Position numbers and translations under genes: made by a program. A DNA stretch of 64,000 nt from Celeribacter litoreus (GTDB taxonomy: Bacteria > Pseudomonadota > Alphaproteobacteria > Rhodobacterales > Rhodobacteraceae), in NCBI RefSeq assembly GCF_020165855.1, contig NZ_JAIUFY010000012.1, forward strand, positions 1 to 64,000, written 5' to 3'. The notes beneath the pieces are model-generated. The model did not search any database, had not been told where the DNA came from, and was given only the letters and a program-made list of their open reading frames with translations. The first letter of the stretch is position 1; each line of letters starts with the position of its first letter. Positions 8,536 to 18,272 of the stretch are shown here, piece after piece.

Positions 8536-9714
8536 ATGAGTGCTGCATGTGCAAACAATGACCGGATCGCGAGGCCAGCCCAAGTTTTGACCTTTCAGGA
8601 GTTCTTATCCCAAGCCGAAGCCTTCGTCAGAAGGCTCGACTACTTCTTCGTGGATGTGGCGGTCGTTGTTGCGGCCGTCCTCGTCGGGTTGGCTGTCAAT
8701 TGGGGTCTTCGCGCCATCATCAGGCGCGCCTTTTCCGACCGCTCTCACGTCGCGCGGGTCACGATGCGCCAGGCGCTTGTGCCGATGCGGCTCATGGCGG
8801 TGTTTCTGTCGCTGATGATCGTGCTGCCGCTCGTGTCGTTGCCCTCTGCGTGGCTCGCCAATATCCGGCACGGGATGGGGATCATTTTCATCCTCACGCT
8901 CGGCTGGGCGACCTATATCGTCGCGAACCATTTCACCTCCCGAGCGATGAGCCGCTATGCGACCGACGACGAGGAAAACCTGACCGCGCGCAAGACGCTC
9001 ACCCAATTGCGGGTGCTGCGGCAGGTGTTGTTCTTCACGATCTTCCTGTTCACGGCGGGCGGCATTCTCCTCACCTTCCCCGGCGTGCGGGAGATCGGAA
9101 CGGGTCTCTTTGCCTCCGCCGGTGTCGCCGGTCTCGTGATCGGTATCGCGGCGCGGCCCGTGCTCTCGAACGTCTTCGCCGGCATCCAGATCGCGCTCAC
9201 CCAGCCCATCCGCATCAACGATGTGGTGATTGTCGAGGGCGAATGGGGTTGGATCGAAGAGATCACGGCCACCTATGTTGTCATCCGCATCTGGGACTGG
9301 CGCAGGCTCGTGGTGCCGCTCACCTACTTCATTGAAAACCCGTTCGAGAACTGGACCCGCGACAGCACCAACGTCATCGGCGCGGTCATGTGGCGCGTGG
9401 ACTACACCGCCCCGATTGATGCGATCCGCTCAAAAGTGAAAGAGTTCGTCGAGGAGAGCGACTATTGGGACGGGCAGGTGGTGAACCTGCAAGTCGTTGA
9501 CAGCGCGTCGGACGTGGTCGAATTGCGGGGCCTGATGTCCGCGCGGACGTCGCCGAGGTTGTGGGAGTTGCGCTGCGAAGTGCGGGAGAAACTCCTGACG
9601 TGGCTCCAAGGCGCGCATCCGCACGCACTGCCACGGACACGGGCGAGCTTCGAGATCAAGGGCGAGACCCCGAGCGGGGGTGGCCCGTTCGGGAAGGGGC
9701 TAGCGGCGGAGTGA
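8536..9714 (+). CDS. Mechanosensitive ion channel, MscS family
   Basis: A 392-residue inner-membrane protein that should open under membrane tension to release solutes. Hydrophobic helices lie near residues 40-62, 85-107, 115-135 and 165-187. The pore helix region is Gly/Ala rich (FASAGVAGLVIGIAARPVLSNVFAG), continuing into the MscS beta domain at IRINDVVIVEGEWGWIEEI. The C-terminal alpha/beta vestibule domain follows. The start is uncertain: the ATG at 8536 has no good ribosome site and an in-frame TTG lies at 8530. It has four to five helices, so it is the mid-size type rather than the three-helix E. coli MscS. Confidence 0.85.
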   Translation: MSAACANNDRIARPAQVLTFQEFLSQAEAFVRRLDYFFVDVAVVVAAVLVGLAVNWGLRAIIRRAFSDRSHVARVTMRQALVPMRLMAVFLSLMIVLPLVSLPSAWLANIRHGMGIIFILTLGWATYIVANHFTSRAMSRYATDDEENLTARKTLTQLRVLRQVLFFTIFLFTAGGILLTFPGVREIGTGLFASAGVAGLVIGIAARPVLSNVFAGIQIALTQPIRINDVVIVEGEWGWIEEITATYVVIRIWDWRRLVVPLTYFIENPFENWTRDSTNVIGAVMWRVDYTAPIDAIRSKVKEFVEESDYWDGQVVNLQVVDSASDVVELRGLMSARTSPRLWELRCEVREKLLTWLQGAHPHALPRTRASFEIKGETPSGGGPFGKGLAAE

Positions 9715-9775
9715 GATTGAGCGCAGCCCTATCCATCAAACCCCGCGCCTGACCCTAGGGGTGGGGGAGTGAAAC

Positions 9776-9828
9776 GCGCCCTCCCCTGGGGGGAGGGTTA
9801 GGCGCATGCCCAAATCAGAGATTTGGGC
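9776..9828 (-). repeat. Two consecutive hairpins between mscS-like gene and orphan
   Basis: GCGCC/GGGCGC-type arms with an inner CTCCCC/GGGGAG stem span 9776-9805. A perfect 9-bp stem GCCCAAATC/GATTTGGGC follows at 9808-9828 and directly abuts the stop of the minus-strand orphan. Neither has a strong T-run. They probably serve as 3'-end structures for the two convergent genes. Confidence 0.5.
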
Positions 9829-9830
9829 AA

Positions 9831-10466
9831 TTAAGATCGAGGTGTGTACGGAAGTGAAGACAGTCTCTGTTCCATGTTGAGCTTCTGCTCACCTGCGCTG
9901 AATGGTGTGAGCAGATGTCTGAGCCAGCGAATACAATCCACTCGATGTCTTATGTCGATGAGGATTAGGCTGTGCATGGTCAATTCATCTGATCTTGCTA
10001 AAAAATCTTCTATTTTCTTTAGCTTTTCCATGTCGTCTGAATGGAAGAGGAGAGAGTAAAACGCTGTATCTAATAGTTCTTGAGCACTGAAGCCGCTCCA
10101 TGTCACGACGCCGGGTGCTGTATTCCACGTCGCACGCAGTCTTCTTGTCAGATCAATTACATCAGGATAGGCAAAGTGTCGGTCAATTTTATTGGCTACA
10201 CGCTTGAATTGTGTCTGGTCCGTTAATTCAAAAACTCGAAAATCTAAATAGAGCCCCTTAATTCTATGAATATTTGGTTCTAGCCCCTCAGCATGAAGCG
10301 AGGCACCATTCTGATGAATGACTAATTTGCTTAGATCATACTGTCGCTCCAAATCATCCCAGTTTTCCTCAAAACGGCAGGCGCGTCTGTAAAAAATACT
10401 GAAAGTGTCGCTAGTGCTTTGTTCTAGTGGAAGACTAGGGTCACGGACGGATTGTTGTGATTTCAC
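9831..10466 (-). CDS. AT-rich orphan protein coupled to uvrB
   Basis: A 211-residue protein I do not recognise. It starts at GTG inside the sequence GTGA, whose TGA is the uvrB stop, giving a 4-base overlap. Base composition is clearly more A+T rich than the flanking genes, with many A/T third positions, which suggests transfer from elsewhere. The protein is soluble and mostly helical, with Trp/Tyr-rich patches ([20 protein letters not shown]) and no signal peptide or recognised motif. It could be an accessory or defence-type gene using uvrB transcription, but nothing in the sequence shows this. Confidence 0.6.
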   Translation of the reverse strand: MKSQQSVRDPSLPLEQSTSDTFSIFYRRACRFEENWDDLERQYDLSKLVIHQNGASLHAEGLEPNIHRIKGLYLDFRVFELTDQTQFKRVANKIDRHFAYPDVIDLTRRLRATWNTAPGVVTWSGFSAQELLDTAFYSLLFHSDDMEKLKKIEDFLARSDELTMHSLILIDIRHRVDCIRWLRHLLTPFSAGEQKLNMEQRLSSLPYTPRS

Positions 10467-12643
10467 TTCTTCCGCCCCCGTCCAGCCTTACCACCCCGCA
10501 TCCCCGGTCTCCCAGCCGTCGACCGTCCACTCTTCGCCTTTGCATCCGCCACCGCATCGTCCACCGCTGACTGACGCGCGAGCGGGTCGTCGTGGAGGAC
10601 CAGATCGACGGTTTCGAGGCGTTTGATTTCGTCGCGGAGGCGGGCGGCTTCTTCGAATTCCAAATTCTCGGCGGCGACGCGCATGTCGGTTTTGAGGCCT
10701 TCCAAAACGGCCTGCAAATTCTGACCTGCCGCCGGTCGGTCGATGGTGGCGGTGACGCGGTTCATGTCGACGTCGCCTTGGTAGAGGCCGGCGAGGATGT
10801 CGTCGACGTTCTTTTTCACGGTCTGCGGCGTGATGCCGTGTTCTTCGTTGTAGGCCATCTGGCGGGCGCGGCGGCGGTCGGTTTCGTCCATGGCGCGTTG
10901 CATGGAGCCTGTGATCTTGTCGGCGTAGAGGATCACGCGGCCTTCGGCGTTCCGCGCGGCGCGGCCGATGGTCTGGATGAGAGAGGTTTCCGAGCGCAGG
11001 AAGCCCTCTTTGTCCGCGTCGAGAATGGCGACGAGGCCGCACTCGGGGATGTCGAGACCCTCGCGCAAGAGGTTGATCCCGATGAGCACGTCAAACGCGC
11101 CGAGGCGCAGGTCGCGCAGAATTTCGATGCGTTCGATGGTGTCAATGTCGGAGTGCATGTAGCGCACGCGGACGCCCTGTTCGTGGAGGTATTCGGTGAG
11201 GTCCTCGGCCATGCGCTTGGTCAGCGTGGTGACGAGGACACGGCGACCGATCTCTGCCATCTTCTTGGCTTCGTCCAGAAGGTCGTCGACCTGCGTGTCC
11301 ACGGGGCGGATTTCCACGACGGGGTCGAGGAGGCCGGTGGGGCGGATGATCTGTTCGACAAAAACGCCGCCCGTCTGCTCCATCTCCCATTTCGCGGGGG
11401 TGGCGGAGACGAAGACGGATTGCGGGCGCATGGCGTCCCATTCCTCGAACTTGAGCGGGCGGTTGTCCATGCAGGACGGCAGGCGGAAGCCGTGCTCCGC
11501 CAGTGTCGATTTGCGCCGGAAGTCGCCCCGATACATCCCGCCGATCTGCGGCACAGAGACGTGGCTCTCGTCGGCGAATACGATTGCGTTGTCGGGGATG
11601 AATTCAAAGAGGGTGGGCGGCGGCTCGCCCGGGGCGCGGCCGGTGAGGTAGCGGGAATAGTTCTCGATCCCGTTGCAGAAGCCCGAGGCCTCCAGCATCT
11701 CAAGGTCGAAATTCGTGCGCTGCTCAAGGCGTTGCGCCTCTAGCAATTTGCCCTCATCGGTGAATTTGATGAGTTGTTGTTTCAGCTCCGCCTTGATCCC
11801 GTTGATCGCCTGTTTGATCGTCGGTTTCGGCGTCACATAGTGCGAATTCGCGTAGACGCGGACCTGTTCTAGCGTGTCGGTTTTTTTGCCCGTCAGCGGA
11901 TCAAATTCGGTGATGCTCTCAAGCTCTTCGCCAAAGAACGACAGCTTCCACGCGCGGTCCTCCATGTGTGCGGGCCAAATCTCGAGACTGTCGCCCCGCA
12001 CGCGGAAGGAGCCACGGTCAAATCCGGTGTCATTGCGGCGGTATTGGAGTTCGACCAGTTGGCCCATGAGTTCGCGCTGGTCGTAGTCCTGCCCCATCAT
12101 CAGGTCGATGGTCATCGCCATGTAGAGCTCGGGCGAGCCGAGGCCGTAGATACAGGAGACGGAGGCCACGATGATCACGTCGTCGCGTTCGAGCAGAGAG
12201 CGCGTCGCGGCGTGGCGCATGCGGTCGATCTGTTCGTTAATCTGGCTTTCCTTCTCGATAAAGGTGTCCGAGCGCGGGACATAGGCCTCCGGCTGATAGT
12301 AGTCGTAATAGGAGACGAAATATTCGACGGCGTTCTCGGGGAAGAAGCCTTTGAACTCCCCGTAAAGCTGCGCGGCGAGCGTTTTGTTCGGGGCGAGGAT
12401 AATCGCCGGACGCTGGGTCTGTTCGATCACCTTCGCCATGGTGAAGGTCTTGCCCGTGCCGGTCGCGCCGAGAAGGACCTGATCGGTTTCGCCTGCTTCA
12501 ATCGCCTCCGACAATTCCTTGATCGCCGTCGGCTGGTCGCCCGACGGTTCAAACTCGCTATGCATGACAAACTTCTTGCCGCCCTCGAGCTTGGGGCGGT
12601 TCTTCAGATCTTTCGGGGGATCGGTCATCATCAGCGGGTCCAT
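10463..12643 (-). CDS. uvrB: Excinuclease ABC subunit B
   Basis: The damage-verifying helicase-like subunit of nucleotide excision repair; it receives DNA from UvrA and recruits UvrC. The 726-residue protein has Walker A GATGTGKT at 59-66, the beta-hairpin region with [12 protein letters not shown] near 112-123, a DESH box near 358, helicase motifs in the second half (GRAARN), and a C-terminal UVR domain near 650-690 for UvrC contact. A basic Gly/Arg/Lys-rich tail follows. AGGAG precedes the ATG, and a plausible promoter lies 27-55 bases upstream. No clear GTTC-N7-GTTC LexA box is visible. The last bases overlap the start of the downstream orphan. Confidence 0.97.
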   Translation of the reverse strand: MDPLMMTDPPKDLKNRPKLEGGKKFVMHSEFEPSGDQPTAIKELSEAIEAGETDQVLLGATGTGKTFTMAKVIEQTQRPAIILAPNKTLAAQLYGEFKGFFPENAVEYFVSYYDYYQPEAYVPRSDTFIEKESQINEQIDRMRHAATRSLLERDDVIIVASVSCIYGLGSPELYMAMTIDLMMGQDYDQRELMGQLVELQYRRNDTGFDRGSFRVRGDSLEIWPAHMEDRAWKLSFFGEELESITEFDPLTGKKTDTLEQVRVYANSHYVTPKPTIKQAINGIKAELKQQLIKFTDEGKLLEAQRLEQRTNFDLEMLEASGFCNGIENYSRYLTGRAPGEPPPTLFEFIPDNAIVFADESHVSVPQIGGMYRGDFRRKSTLAEHGFRLPSCMDNRPLKFEEWDAMRPQSVFVSATPAKWEMEQTGGVFVEQIIRPTGLLDPVVEIRPVDTQVDDLLDEAKKMAEIGRRVLVTTLTKRMAEDLTEYLHEQGVRVRYMHSDIDTIERIEILRDLRLGAFDVLIGINLLREGLDIPECGLVAILDADKEGFLRSETSLIQTIGRAARNAEGRVILYADKITGSMQRAMDETDRRRARQMAYNEEHGITPQTVKKNVDDILAGLYQGDVDMNRVTATIDRPAAGQNLQAVLEGLKTDMRVAAENLEFEEAARLRDEIKRLETVDLVLHDDPLARQSAVDDAVADAKAKSGRSTAGRPGMRGGKAGRGRKK

Positions 12644-12669
12644 GGGAGCTCCTTGAGTCGCACCGCTCT

Positions 12670-12698
12670 TAAATTGTCCCTTTTTGTTCTCATATCAA
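12670..12698 (-). promoter_or_regulatory. Predicted sigma70-type promoter of uvrB
   Basis: Minus strand: TTGATA (complement of 12693-12698), a 17-base spacer and AATTTA (complement of 12670-12675). This would give a leader of about 20 bases containing AGGAG before the uvrB ATG. Confidence 0.5.
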
Positions 12699-13009
12699 GT
12701 TTTCGGGGAAGCCTGTGCGATGGTTAATGGGTGTTTACCACTAATGCGTGCGATTATGAGGTATATACAACTTTAGCGATAATACTTCTTGCCAGAACAT
12801 TACCTTCGTGGCTAACTAAACGGGCAAGCAGCAATAACTGTCCGATAGCCAGTGCTCCCCCCCCCAATGACTCTAAGTCAGCACAGGCGGTCGGACAGTT
12901 TCGCTGTGCATTCCCTTAGCATCCTGCAGGAACTGACCTCGAACCAACCCGAGAGTGCCGCGAAACACTTGAAACCCTGCGCAGAAACGGGGATAACGCC
13001 TCAAGGCAA
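12699..13009. other. AT-rich gene-free region between uvrB and the NDUFS4-like gene
   Basis: No supported gene. A short open stretch at 12731-12919 lacks a ribosome site and protein-like composition. The region contains a nine-C homopolymer at 12857-12865 inside a 10-bp inverted repeat listed separately. The low G+C resembles the two orphan genes, so it may be remnant foreign DNA. Confidence 0.45.
12836..12900. repeat. Distant 10-bp inverted repeat around a C9 tract
   Basis: AACTGTCCGA at 12836-12845 is the exact reverse complement of TCGGACAGTT at 12891-12900. The 45-base interval contains nine consecutive C. It could be a folded RNA, a recombination scar or a remnant element end. Confidence 0.5.
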
Positions 13010-13023
13010 AAAGGAGTCACTCG

Positions 13024-13335
13024 ATGCGCGCTCGTATCTACCAGCCCGCCCGCAACGCCATGCAGTCTGGCCAGGGCAAAACAAAGCATTGGCTTCTCGA
13101 TTTCGCACCGGCCAAAAGCCGCGATATCGACCCGCTCATGGGCTGGACCTCGTCCAAGGACACCCAGACCCAGGTTCGTATGACCTTTGACAGCAAAGAG
13201 CAGGCGATTGCCTATGCTGAACAGAAGGGCCTCGACTACGTCGTGCAAGAACCGCACAACCGCCAGCACAACGTGCGCCCCGGTGGCTACGGCGAAAACT
13301 TTGCGACCAACAGACGCGCTCCCTGGACTCACTGA
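13024..13335 (+). CDS. NADH dehydrogenase (complex I) NDUFS4-family accessory subunit
   Basis: A 103-residue protein of the ETC complex I 18-kDa (NDUFS4) family, an accessory subunit at the peripheral arm in alphaproteobacteria and mitochondria. Family features are visible: an N-terminal [14 protein letters not shown] segment, W-x-L-x-F near residue 23, MGWTSSKDT near 39-47, and [16 protein letters not shown] near 55-70. AAGGAG lies 9 bases before the ATG. It is far from any nuo operon in this window and has its own terminator, as is usual for the gene. Confidence 0.88.
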   Translation: MRARIYQPARNAMQSGQGKTKHWLLDFAPAKSRDIDPLMGWTSSKDTQTQVRMTFDSKEQAIAYAEQKGLDYVVQEPHNRQHNVRPGGYGENFATNRRAPWTH

Positions 13336-13359
13336 GCCGGATTGCTTTCTAAAGACTTC

Positions 13360-13387
13360 AAGCGCCGGTATGTTCCGGCGCTTTTTT
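13360..13387 (+). terminator. Rho-independent terminator after the NDUFS4-like gene
   Basis: An AGCGCCGG/CCGGCGCT stem with a short TATGTT loop is followed by six T. Confidence 0.9.
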
Positions 13388-13416
13388 GACCTCGGGCATC
13401 AATGCCTGATACGTGC

Positions 13417-13493
13417 GGTCCCTTAGCTCAACTGGATAGAGCAGCTGACTTCTAATCAGCAGGTTTGGGGTTCGAGTCCTCAAGGGATCGCCA
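13417..13493 (+). tRNA. tRNA-Arg (anticodon TCT)
   Basis: A 77-base cloverleaf with encoded CCA. The acceptor arms are GGTCCCT and AGGGATC (one G-T pair), the D arm GCTC/GAGC, the anticodon stem GCTGA/TCAGC with loop CTTCTAA, and the T arm TGGGG-TTCGAGT-CCTCA. Anticodon TCT reads AGA/AGG. There is no integrase or repeated 3' end nearby, so it does not appear to be used as an attachment site. Confidence 0.97.
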
Positions 13494-13603
13494 CTTTCTC
13501 TCTCAATGAAATCGTGCTTCGATGCTGCAAGCTGTTGTTTGCGGGCTGGCTCCGAGTTGGCGTATGCTGAAACGGCTGTGGTCTCGAGACGGGAGGAACA
13601 ATC

Positions 13604-14233
13604 GTGACCGATATCGCATCTCAGGCGGATCAGATTTTCGAGCAGGTTCAGCAGGCTCCGAAAGGTGGCATACGTCGCTTGATTGCGCTCGTGGGGGCGC
13701 CGGCGTCTGGTAAATCCACCTTGGCGGAGGCGGTGGCGGAGCGTTTGACGGCGCAGGGTGATGAGGCCTGTGTGGTGCCGATGGACGGGTTTCACCTCGA
13801 TGATCGTATTCTGACAGAGCGTGGTCTCTTGGCCCGCAAGGGCGCGGCTGAGACGTTCGACTCGAAGGGGTTTGTGCGACTGATCAAGGCGCTCGGCGAG
13901 GGTGGAGAAGTCATCTACCCGATCTTTGACCGCTCACGTGAGATCGCGATTGCGGGTGCGGGTGTGGTGCCGGAGAGCTGTCAGAGTGTCGTGGTGGAGG
14001 GAAACTACCTCCTTCTTGACGCGCCGGTGTGGCGAGACTTGGCGCAGCTTTGGGATTTCACGATTTTCCTCGACGTCCCGACGGAGACGCTTCGCGCGCG
14101 GTTGATGGAGCGCTGGCTTGGCCACGGCTACACAGTCGAAGAGGCAAAGAGGAAGGCCGAGGGGAACGATCTCCTCAATGCCGAGGTCGTCCTCAAGAAC
14201 AGTCTGAAGGCGGACTTTTACGCCCGCCTCTAA
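13604..14233 (+). CDS. P-loop kinase of the uridine kinase/FrcK-like family
   Basis: A 209-residue nucleoside- or sugar-kinase-like protein. Walker A GAPASGKST is at residues 31-39, the substrate-side MDGFHLDD motif follows near 65-72, and a DVPTETLRARLMERW lid-like segment comes near 165-180. The family includes uridine kinase relatives, PanK-like proteins and FrcK, the kinase gene of rhizobial fructose ABC operons. No transporter is adjacent here, so the substrate is open. The start is GTG with GGGAGGA 7 bases upstream. The gene is convergent with the CoA-transferase, with four bases between stops. Confidence 0.75.
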   Translation: MTDIASQADQIFEQVQQAPKGGIRRLIALVGAPASGKSTLAEAVAERLTAQGDEACVVPMDGFHLDDRILTERGLLARKGAAETFDSKGFVRLIKALGEGGEVIYPIFDRSREIAIAGAGVVPESCQSVVVEGNYLLLDAPVWRDLAQLWDFTIFLDVPTETLRARLMERWLGHGYTVEEAKRKAEGNDLLNAEVVLKNSLKADFYARL

Positions 14234-14237
14234 GGTT

Positions 14238-15785
<1,548 letters not shown>

Positions 15786-15908
15786 TCAGGACGTAGCGCT
15801 CCCTTCGATGCGTTTCGGAATATGTATGTGCCCGCCAAGGGGGTGTTCTAGTCACAAGATCAGGAGGCAATCCCCTTGTGTGATTTTGCACAAAATTGGT
15901 GAATATAA

Positions 15909-15967
15909 TTTGCAAAAATTATCACAATAAGAACCTTTGCAAAGGGCTTCGATGTCTATTTTGCAAA
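15909..15967. promoter_or_regulatory. Triple TTTGCAAA operator-like cluster
   Basis: Perfect TTTGCAAA palindromes lie at 15909-15916, 15936-15943 and 15960-15967, with a degenerate TTTGCACAAAA near 15885-15895. The middle copy has GAACC in front, close to the RamB consensus. RamB/ScfR-family regulators (for example PccR) bind this octamer in acetate and propionate gene promoters. The location upstream of a CoA-transferase fits. Spacing (27 and 24 bases) differs from the four-base gap reported for PccR. Confidence 0.6.
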
Positions 15968-15968
15968 G

Positions 15969-15997
15969 AAAAACTGGCCCGCAGTGTTGCGGACCAG
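15969..15997 (-). terminator. Rho-independent terminator of the MFS/small-protein unit
   Basis: On the minus strand, a 10-bp stem (CTGGTCCGCA/TGCGGGCCAG, one G-U pair) with loop ACAC is followed by TTTTTCTTT. It lies 23 bases after the stop of the gene at 16020-16208. Confidence 0.85.
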
Positions 15998-16019
15998 CGG
16001 TGTTCTAACGTTTGAGCTC

Positions 16020-16208
16020 TCAGGTCTCGATGCCACGCTCGACACGGAGGAATTGCTTCACGCGCGAGGTGTCATCGTGTTCCTTCGGAGCGCGCTCCAC
16101 TTTGTCCCAAGTCGCAGAGCGTTTTTGGCTTTTCTCGACTTCGGTGTAGTGGGTCAGGCGCCCGTTGCCGGATGAGCTATGCGGTTTGTCTGTGATGTGG
16201 CGTGTCAT
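16020..16208 (-). CDS. Small hydrophilic protein of unknown function
   Basis: A 62-residue, strongly charged protein (many Lys, Arg, Glu, His) without hydrophobic segments. GGAGGAGG precedes the ATG at 16208 with good spacing, so expression is likely. It begins MTRHITDKPHSSSGN. It follows the MFS gene by 75 bases on the same strand and precedes a strong terminator. I recognise no family; it could be a small DNA-, RNA- or stress-related protein. Confidence 0.6.
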   Translation of the reverse strand: MTRHITDKPHSSSGNGRLTHYTEVEKSQKRSATWDKVERAPKEHDDTSRVKQFLRVERGIET

Positions 16209-16283
16209 GATTCCTCCTCCAATTGGATGATTAACATAACAGGTCTCGAAGATTTTGTCCGGGGGCCAGATCAAACCGGCGTC

Positions 16284-17501
16284 TTAGGGGCCCTGTGTTC
16301 CATGATTTCGATGCCATTGCCAGAGCACAACGCCCCCGATCAGCACAAAGCCGGTCGAGAGCAGGAATGGCGCCCCCGGCAGGAAAATCGGCGCGTCAGG
16401 AGCAGAGAAGTATGCAAAGGTTTTTGTCATCAGAAGCGGGCTCATGATTGTGGCGAGTGCGGCAATCGAGCTCGTGATCCCGTGCAATTCGCCCTGCTGA
16501 TTGTCGGGTGTCGCGCGGCTCATCATCCCTTGTAGCGCAGGGGTCGAAATGGCCGAGAGACCGGACAAAACAGAGAGAATCCAGATCATTGCTACGGACT
16601 TTGTCAGTCCCAATCCGAGAAAGACTATAATATCGAGAGCGATGCCGCCCATGGCGACGAGATAGGGGCCAAAGCGTTTGACGACTGGCCCGACGAGAAG
16701 CGCCTGTGTGAGGGCCATCGTCGCGCCGAAGATGAAGAGGGTCAGGCCGATTGTTGCGGTGTCAAAGCCAAAGCGGGCCTCCGCATAAAAGGCCCACACC
16801 GCCGGATAGACGAAATAGGCCAGCTGATAGAGGCCAAAAACCGCCAGTAACCCCGCGAGGCCCTTAAGGCTTCCGATGGCTTTGAATGACGAAAACGGAT
16901 TCGCGCGGCGGAGCGAGAAGGGACGCCGCTTTTCCACGCGGAGGCTTTCGGGCATGACGATCAGGCCGAACACCATGTTTAAGCCAGCGAAGGCGGCGGC
17001 GGCGTAAAACGGCGCGCGCGTATCAAACGTCGCGAGCAATCCGCCGATGACGGGGCCCATGGCGAAGCCAACGCCAAAAGCTGCGTGTAAGTATCCGAAA
17101 TTGCGCTCTCGATCCTCTAGGTCGGAAATGTCCGCGATATAGGCTGCCGCGGTCGAGGGGGTCGCGGCGGTAAGGCCGGCAATCAAGCGCCCTGCGAGCA
17201 AGAGCCAGATTGTGTGAGCGACTGCCATGAACATGTAATCGATCATCATGAGAAATAGCGCGGAGAGCAGGATCGGCTTGCGTCCGTAGCGGTCCGACAT
17301 ATTTCCGACAATCGGTCCGAACAGGAACTGCATGGCCGCAAATCCTGTCGCGAGTACACCGCCCCAGATCGCTGCATCGGCGATCCCTTTTCCCGTTACC
17401 TCGCGGATCAGGGATGGCAGGACGGGAAAGATAAGACCAATTCCGATCGCGTCTATGAGAACGGTGGCAATAATGAAAAAGAGGGGCAGGTGGCGCGACA
17501 T
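16284..17501 (-). CDS. MFS drug-efflux transporter, TetA-like
   Basis: A 405-residue inner-membrane antiporter of the TCR/Tet (DHA1) family. Twelve hydrophobic segments can be followed. Motif A GNMSDRYGRKP lies near residues 66-76, and the first helix carries the D17/G-rich IDAIGIGLIFPVLP signature of Tet proteins. Chromosomal TetA relatives in alphaproteobacteria often export unknown compounds, so tetracycline resistance should not be assumed. It lies downstream of three alpha/beta hydrolase genes on the same strand, 60 bases after the last. Confidence 0.85.
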   Translation of the reverse strand: MSRHLPLFFIIATVLIDAIGIGLIFPVLPSLIREVTGKGIADAAIWGGVLATGFAAMQFLFGPIVGNMSDRYGRKPILLSALFLMMIDYMFMAVAHTIWLLLAGRLIAGLTAATPSTAAAYIADISDLEDRERNFGYLHAAFGVGFAMGPVIGGLLATFDTRAPFYAAAAFAGLNMVFGLIVMPESLRVEKRRPFSLRRANPFSSFKAIGSLKGLAGLLAVFGLYQLAYFVYPAVWAFYAEARFGFDTATIGLTLFIFGATMALTQALLVGPVVKRFGPYLVAMGGIALDIIVFLGLGLTKSVAMIWILSVLSGLSAISTPALQGMMSRATPDNQQGELHGITSSIAALATIMSPLLMTKTFAYFSAPDAPIFLPGAPFLLSTGFVLIGGVVLWQWHRNHGTQGP

Positions 17502-17561
17502 GAGAACCCTAAAGCAAAGCCTGTCCTTTGTGGCGCAGGGGGCGCCCTCCGTCCATCATTC

Positions 17562-18272
17562 TTATGCCAGTGCCGTGCTGATCATCGCGGCGACTGTTTC
17601 TGGCGCCGCGAAATAGGGCGCGTGCCCTGTCTCGAGGGCCATCACCTGCTCTTTGGAGAAGGATGCGGACATGCGCCTTTGTTCGGCAGGCGGGATCACG
17701 CGATCTTTGGTGCAGAGGATGTAATGGCGCAGGATGCGAAGGCTCGCGTCTGTGATGGTTAAAGGGGTTTCTTGTGGTGCGATGGGTTGCGGTCCGAGGT
17801 TGGCGCGCACGAACGCGGAAACCTCTTCCGGGCAATCGTGACACAGGGCTTCGACGCCTCTGTCGGATTTGAAACGGAAAGCGCTAGGCGTCTCTGCGCG
17901 TTCGATCAGTTCCAGAACCGGCTGCTCGGCGGCCGCGCGGCGCAGGTCCGCGAGGCTTTTTCCGTCTTCCGGCACATAGGCGCAGAGGTAAAACAGCGCG
18001 GCGACCTTTTCGGGGCTCCGCTCCGCGGCGGCGGTAATGGCGTAGCCACCTGCGGAATGCCCGAGCAGGACGACGGGGTGCCCGCCATGGTTCTCAATGT
18101 CCGTGAGGATCGAGTCTGCATAATCGTCGAGTGTGACCTCGGAACCGTCCTCCCCGGAGAGCGGCAGGTTGATAGCGCGTGCGATGTGTCCCTGTTCCGC
18201 AAGCGCAGGGATCAGGTCGCGCCAACACCATGCGCCGTGGCAGGAGCCGGGGACGAGCAAGATGTCAGGCAT
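17562..18272 (-). CDS. Alpha/beta hydrolase, esterase/hydroxynitrile-lyase-like
   Basis: A 236-residue alpha/beta hydrolase of the EstC/salicylic-acid-esterase type. The nucleophile is S73 in GHSAGG; the oxyanion-side GSCHGAWCW lies near residues 9-17, and the catalytic His is H217 in ETGHAPYFAAPE. There is no signal peptide. I took the ATG at 18272; a TTG two codons upstream is the only alternative nearby. It overlaps the pcaD-like stop by eight bases, so the two are probably one transcript. The substrate is unknown. Confidence 0.82.
   Translation of the reverse strand: MPDILLVPGSCHGAWCWRDLIPALAEQGHIARAINLPLSGEDGSEVTLDDYADSILTDIENHGGHPVVLLGHSAGGYAITAAAERSPEKVAALFYLCAYVPEDGKSLADLRRAAAEQPVLELIERAETPSAFRFKSDRGVEALCHDCPEEVSAFVRANLGPQPIAPQETPLTITDASLRILRHYILCTKDRVIPPAEQRRMSASFSKEQVMALETGHAPYFAAPETVAAMISTALA

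Noticed and set aside
12660-12700. SOS (LexA) box for uvrB
   Set aside because: A GTTC/GAAC element is present at the promoter, but no second half-site at the seven-base spacing expected in alphaproteobacteria could be found.
12731-12919. Possible 62-codon gene in the uvrB upstream gap
   Set aside because: There is no ribosome site, it includes the nine-C tract, and the translation lacks protein-like pattern.
13386-13415. Promoter TTGACC...TACGTG directly before tRNA-Arg
   Set aside because: The -10-like element would end one or two bases before the mature tRNA, leaving no room for the start point and a 5' leader; the -35-like bases overlap the preceding terminator T-run.
13417-13493. tRNA-Arg as an integration site for a genomic island
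   Set aside because: No integrase and no repeated tRNA 3' end were found downstream; flanking genes look native.
16284-17501. Tetracycline resistance gene
   Set aside because: The protein is TetA-like, but chromosomal members of this MFS group are widespread and there is no adjacent TetR-type regulator or mobile element, so a resistance role is not supported.
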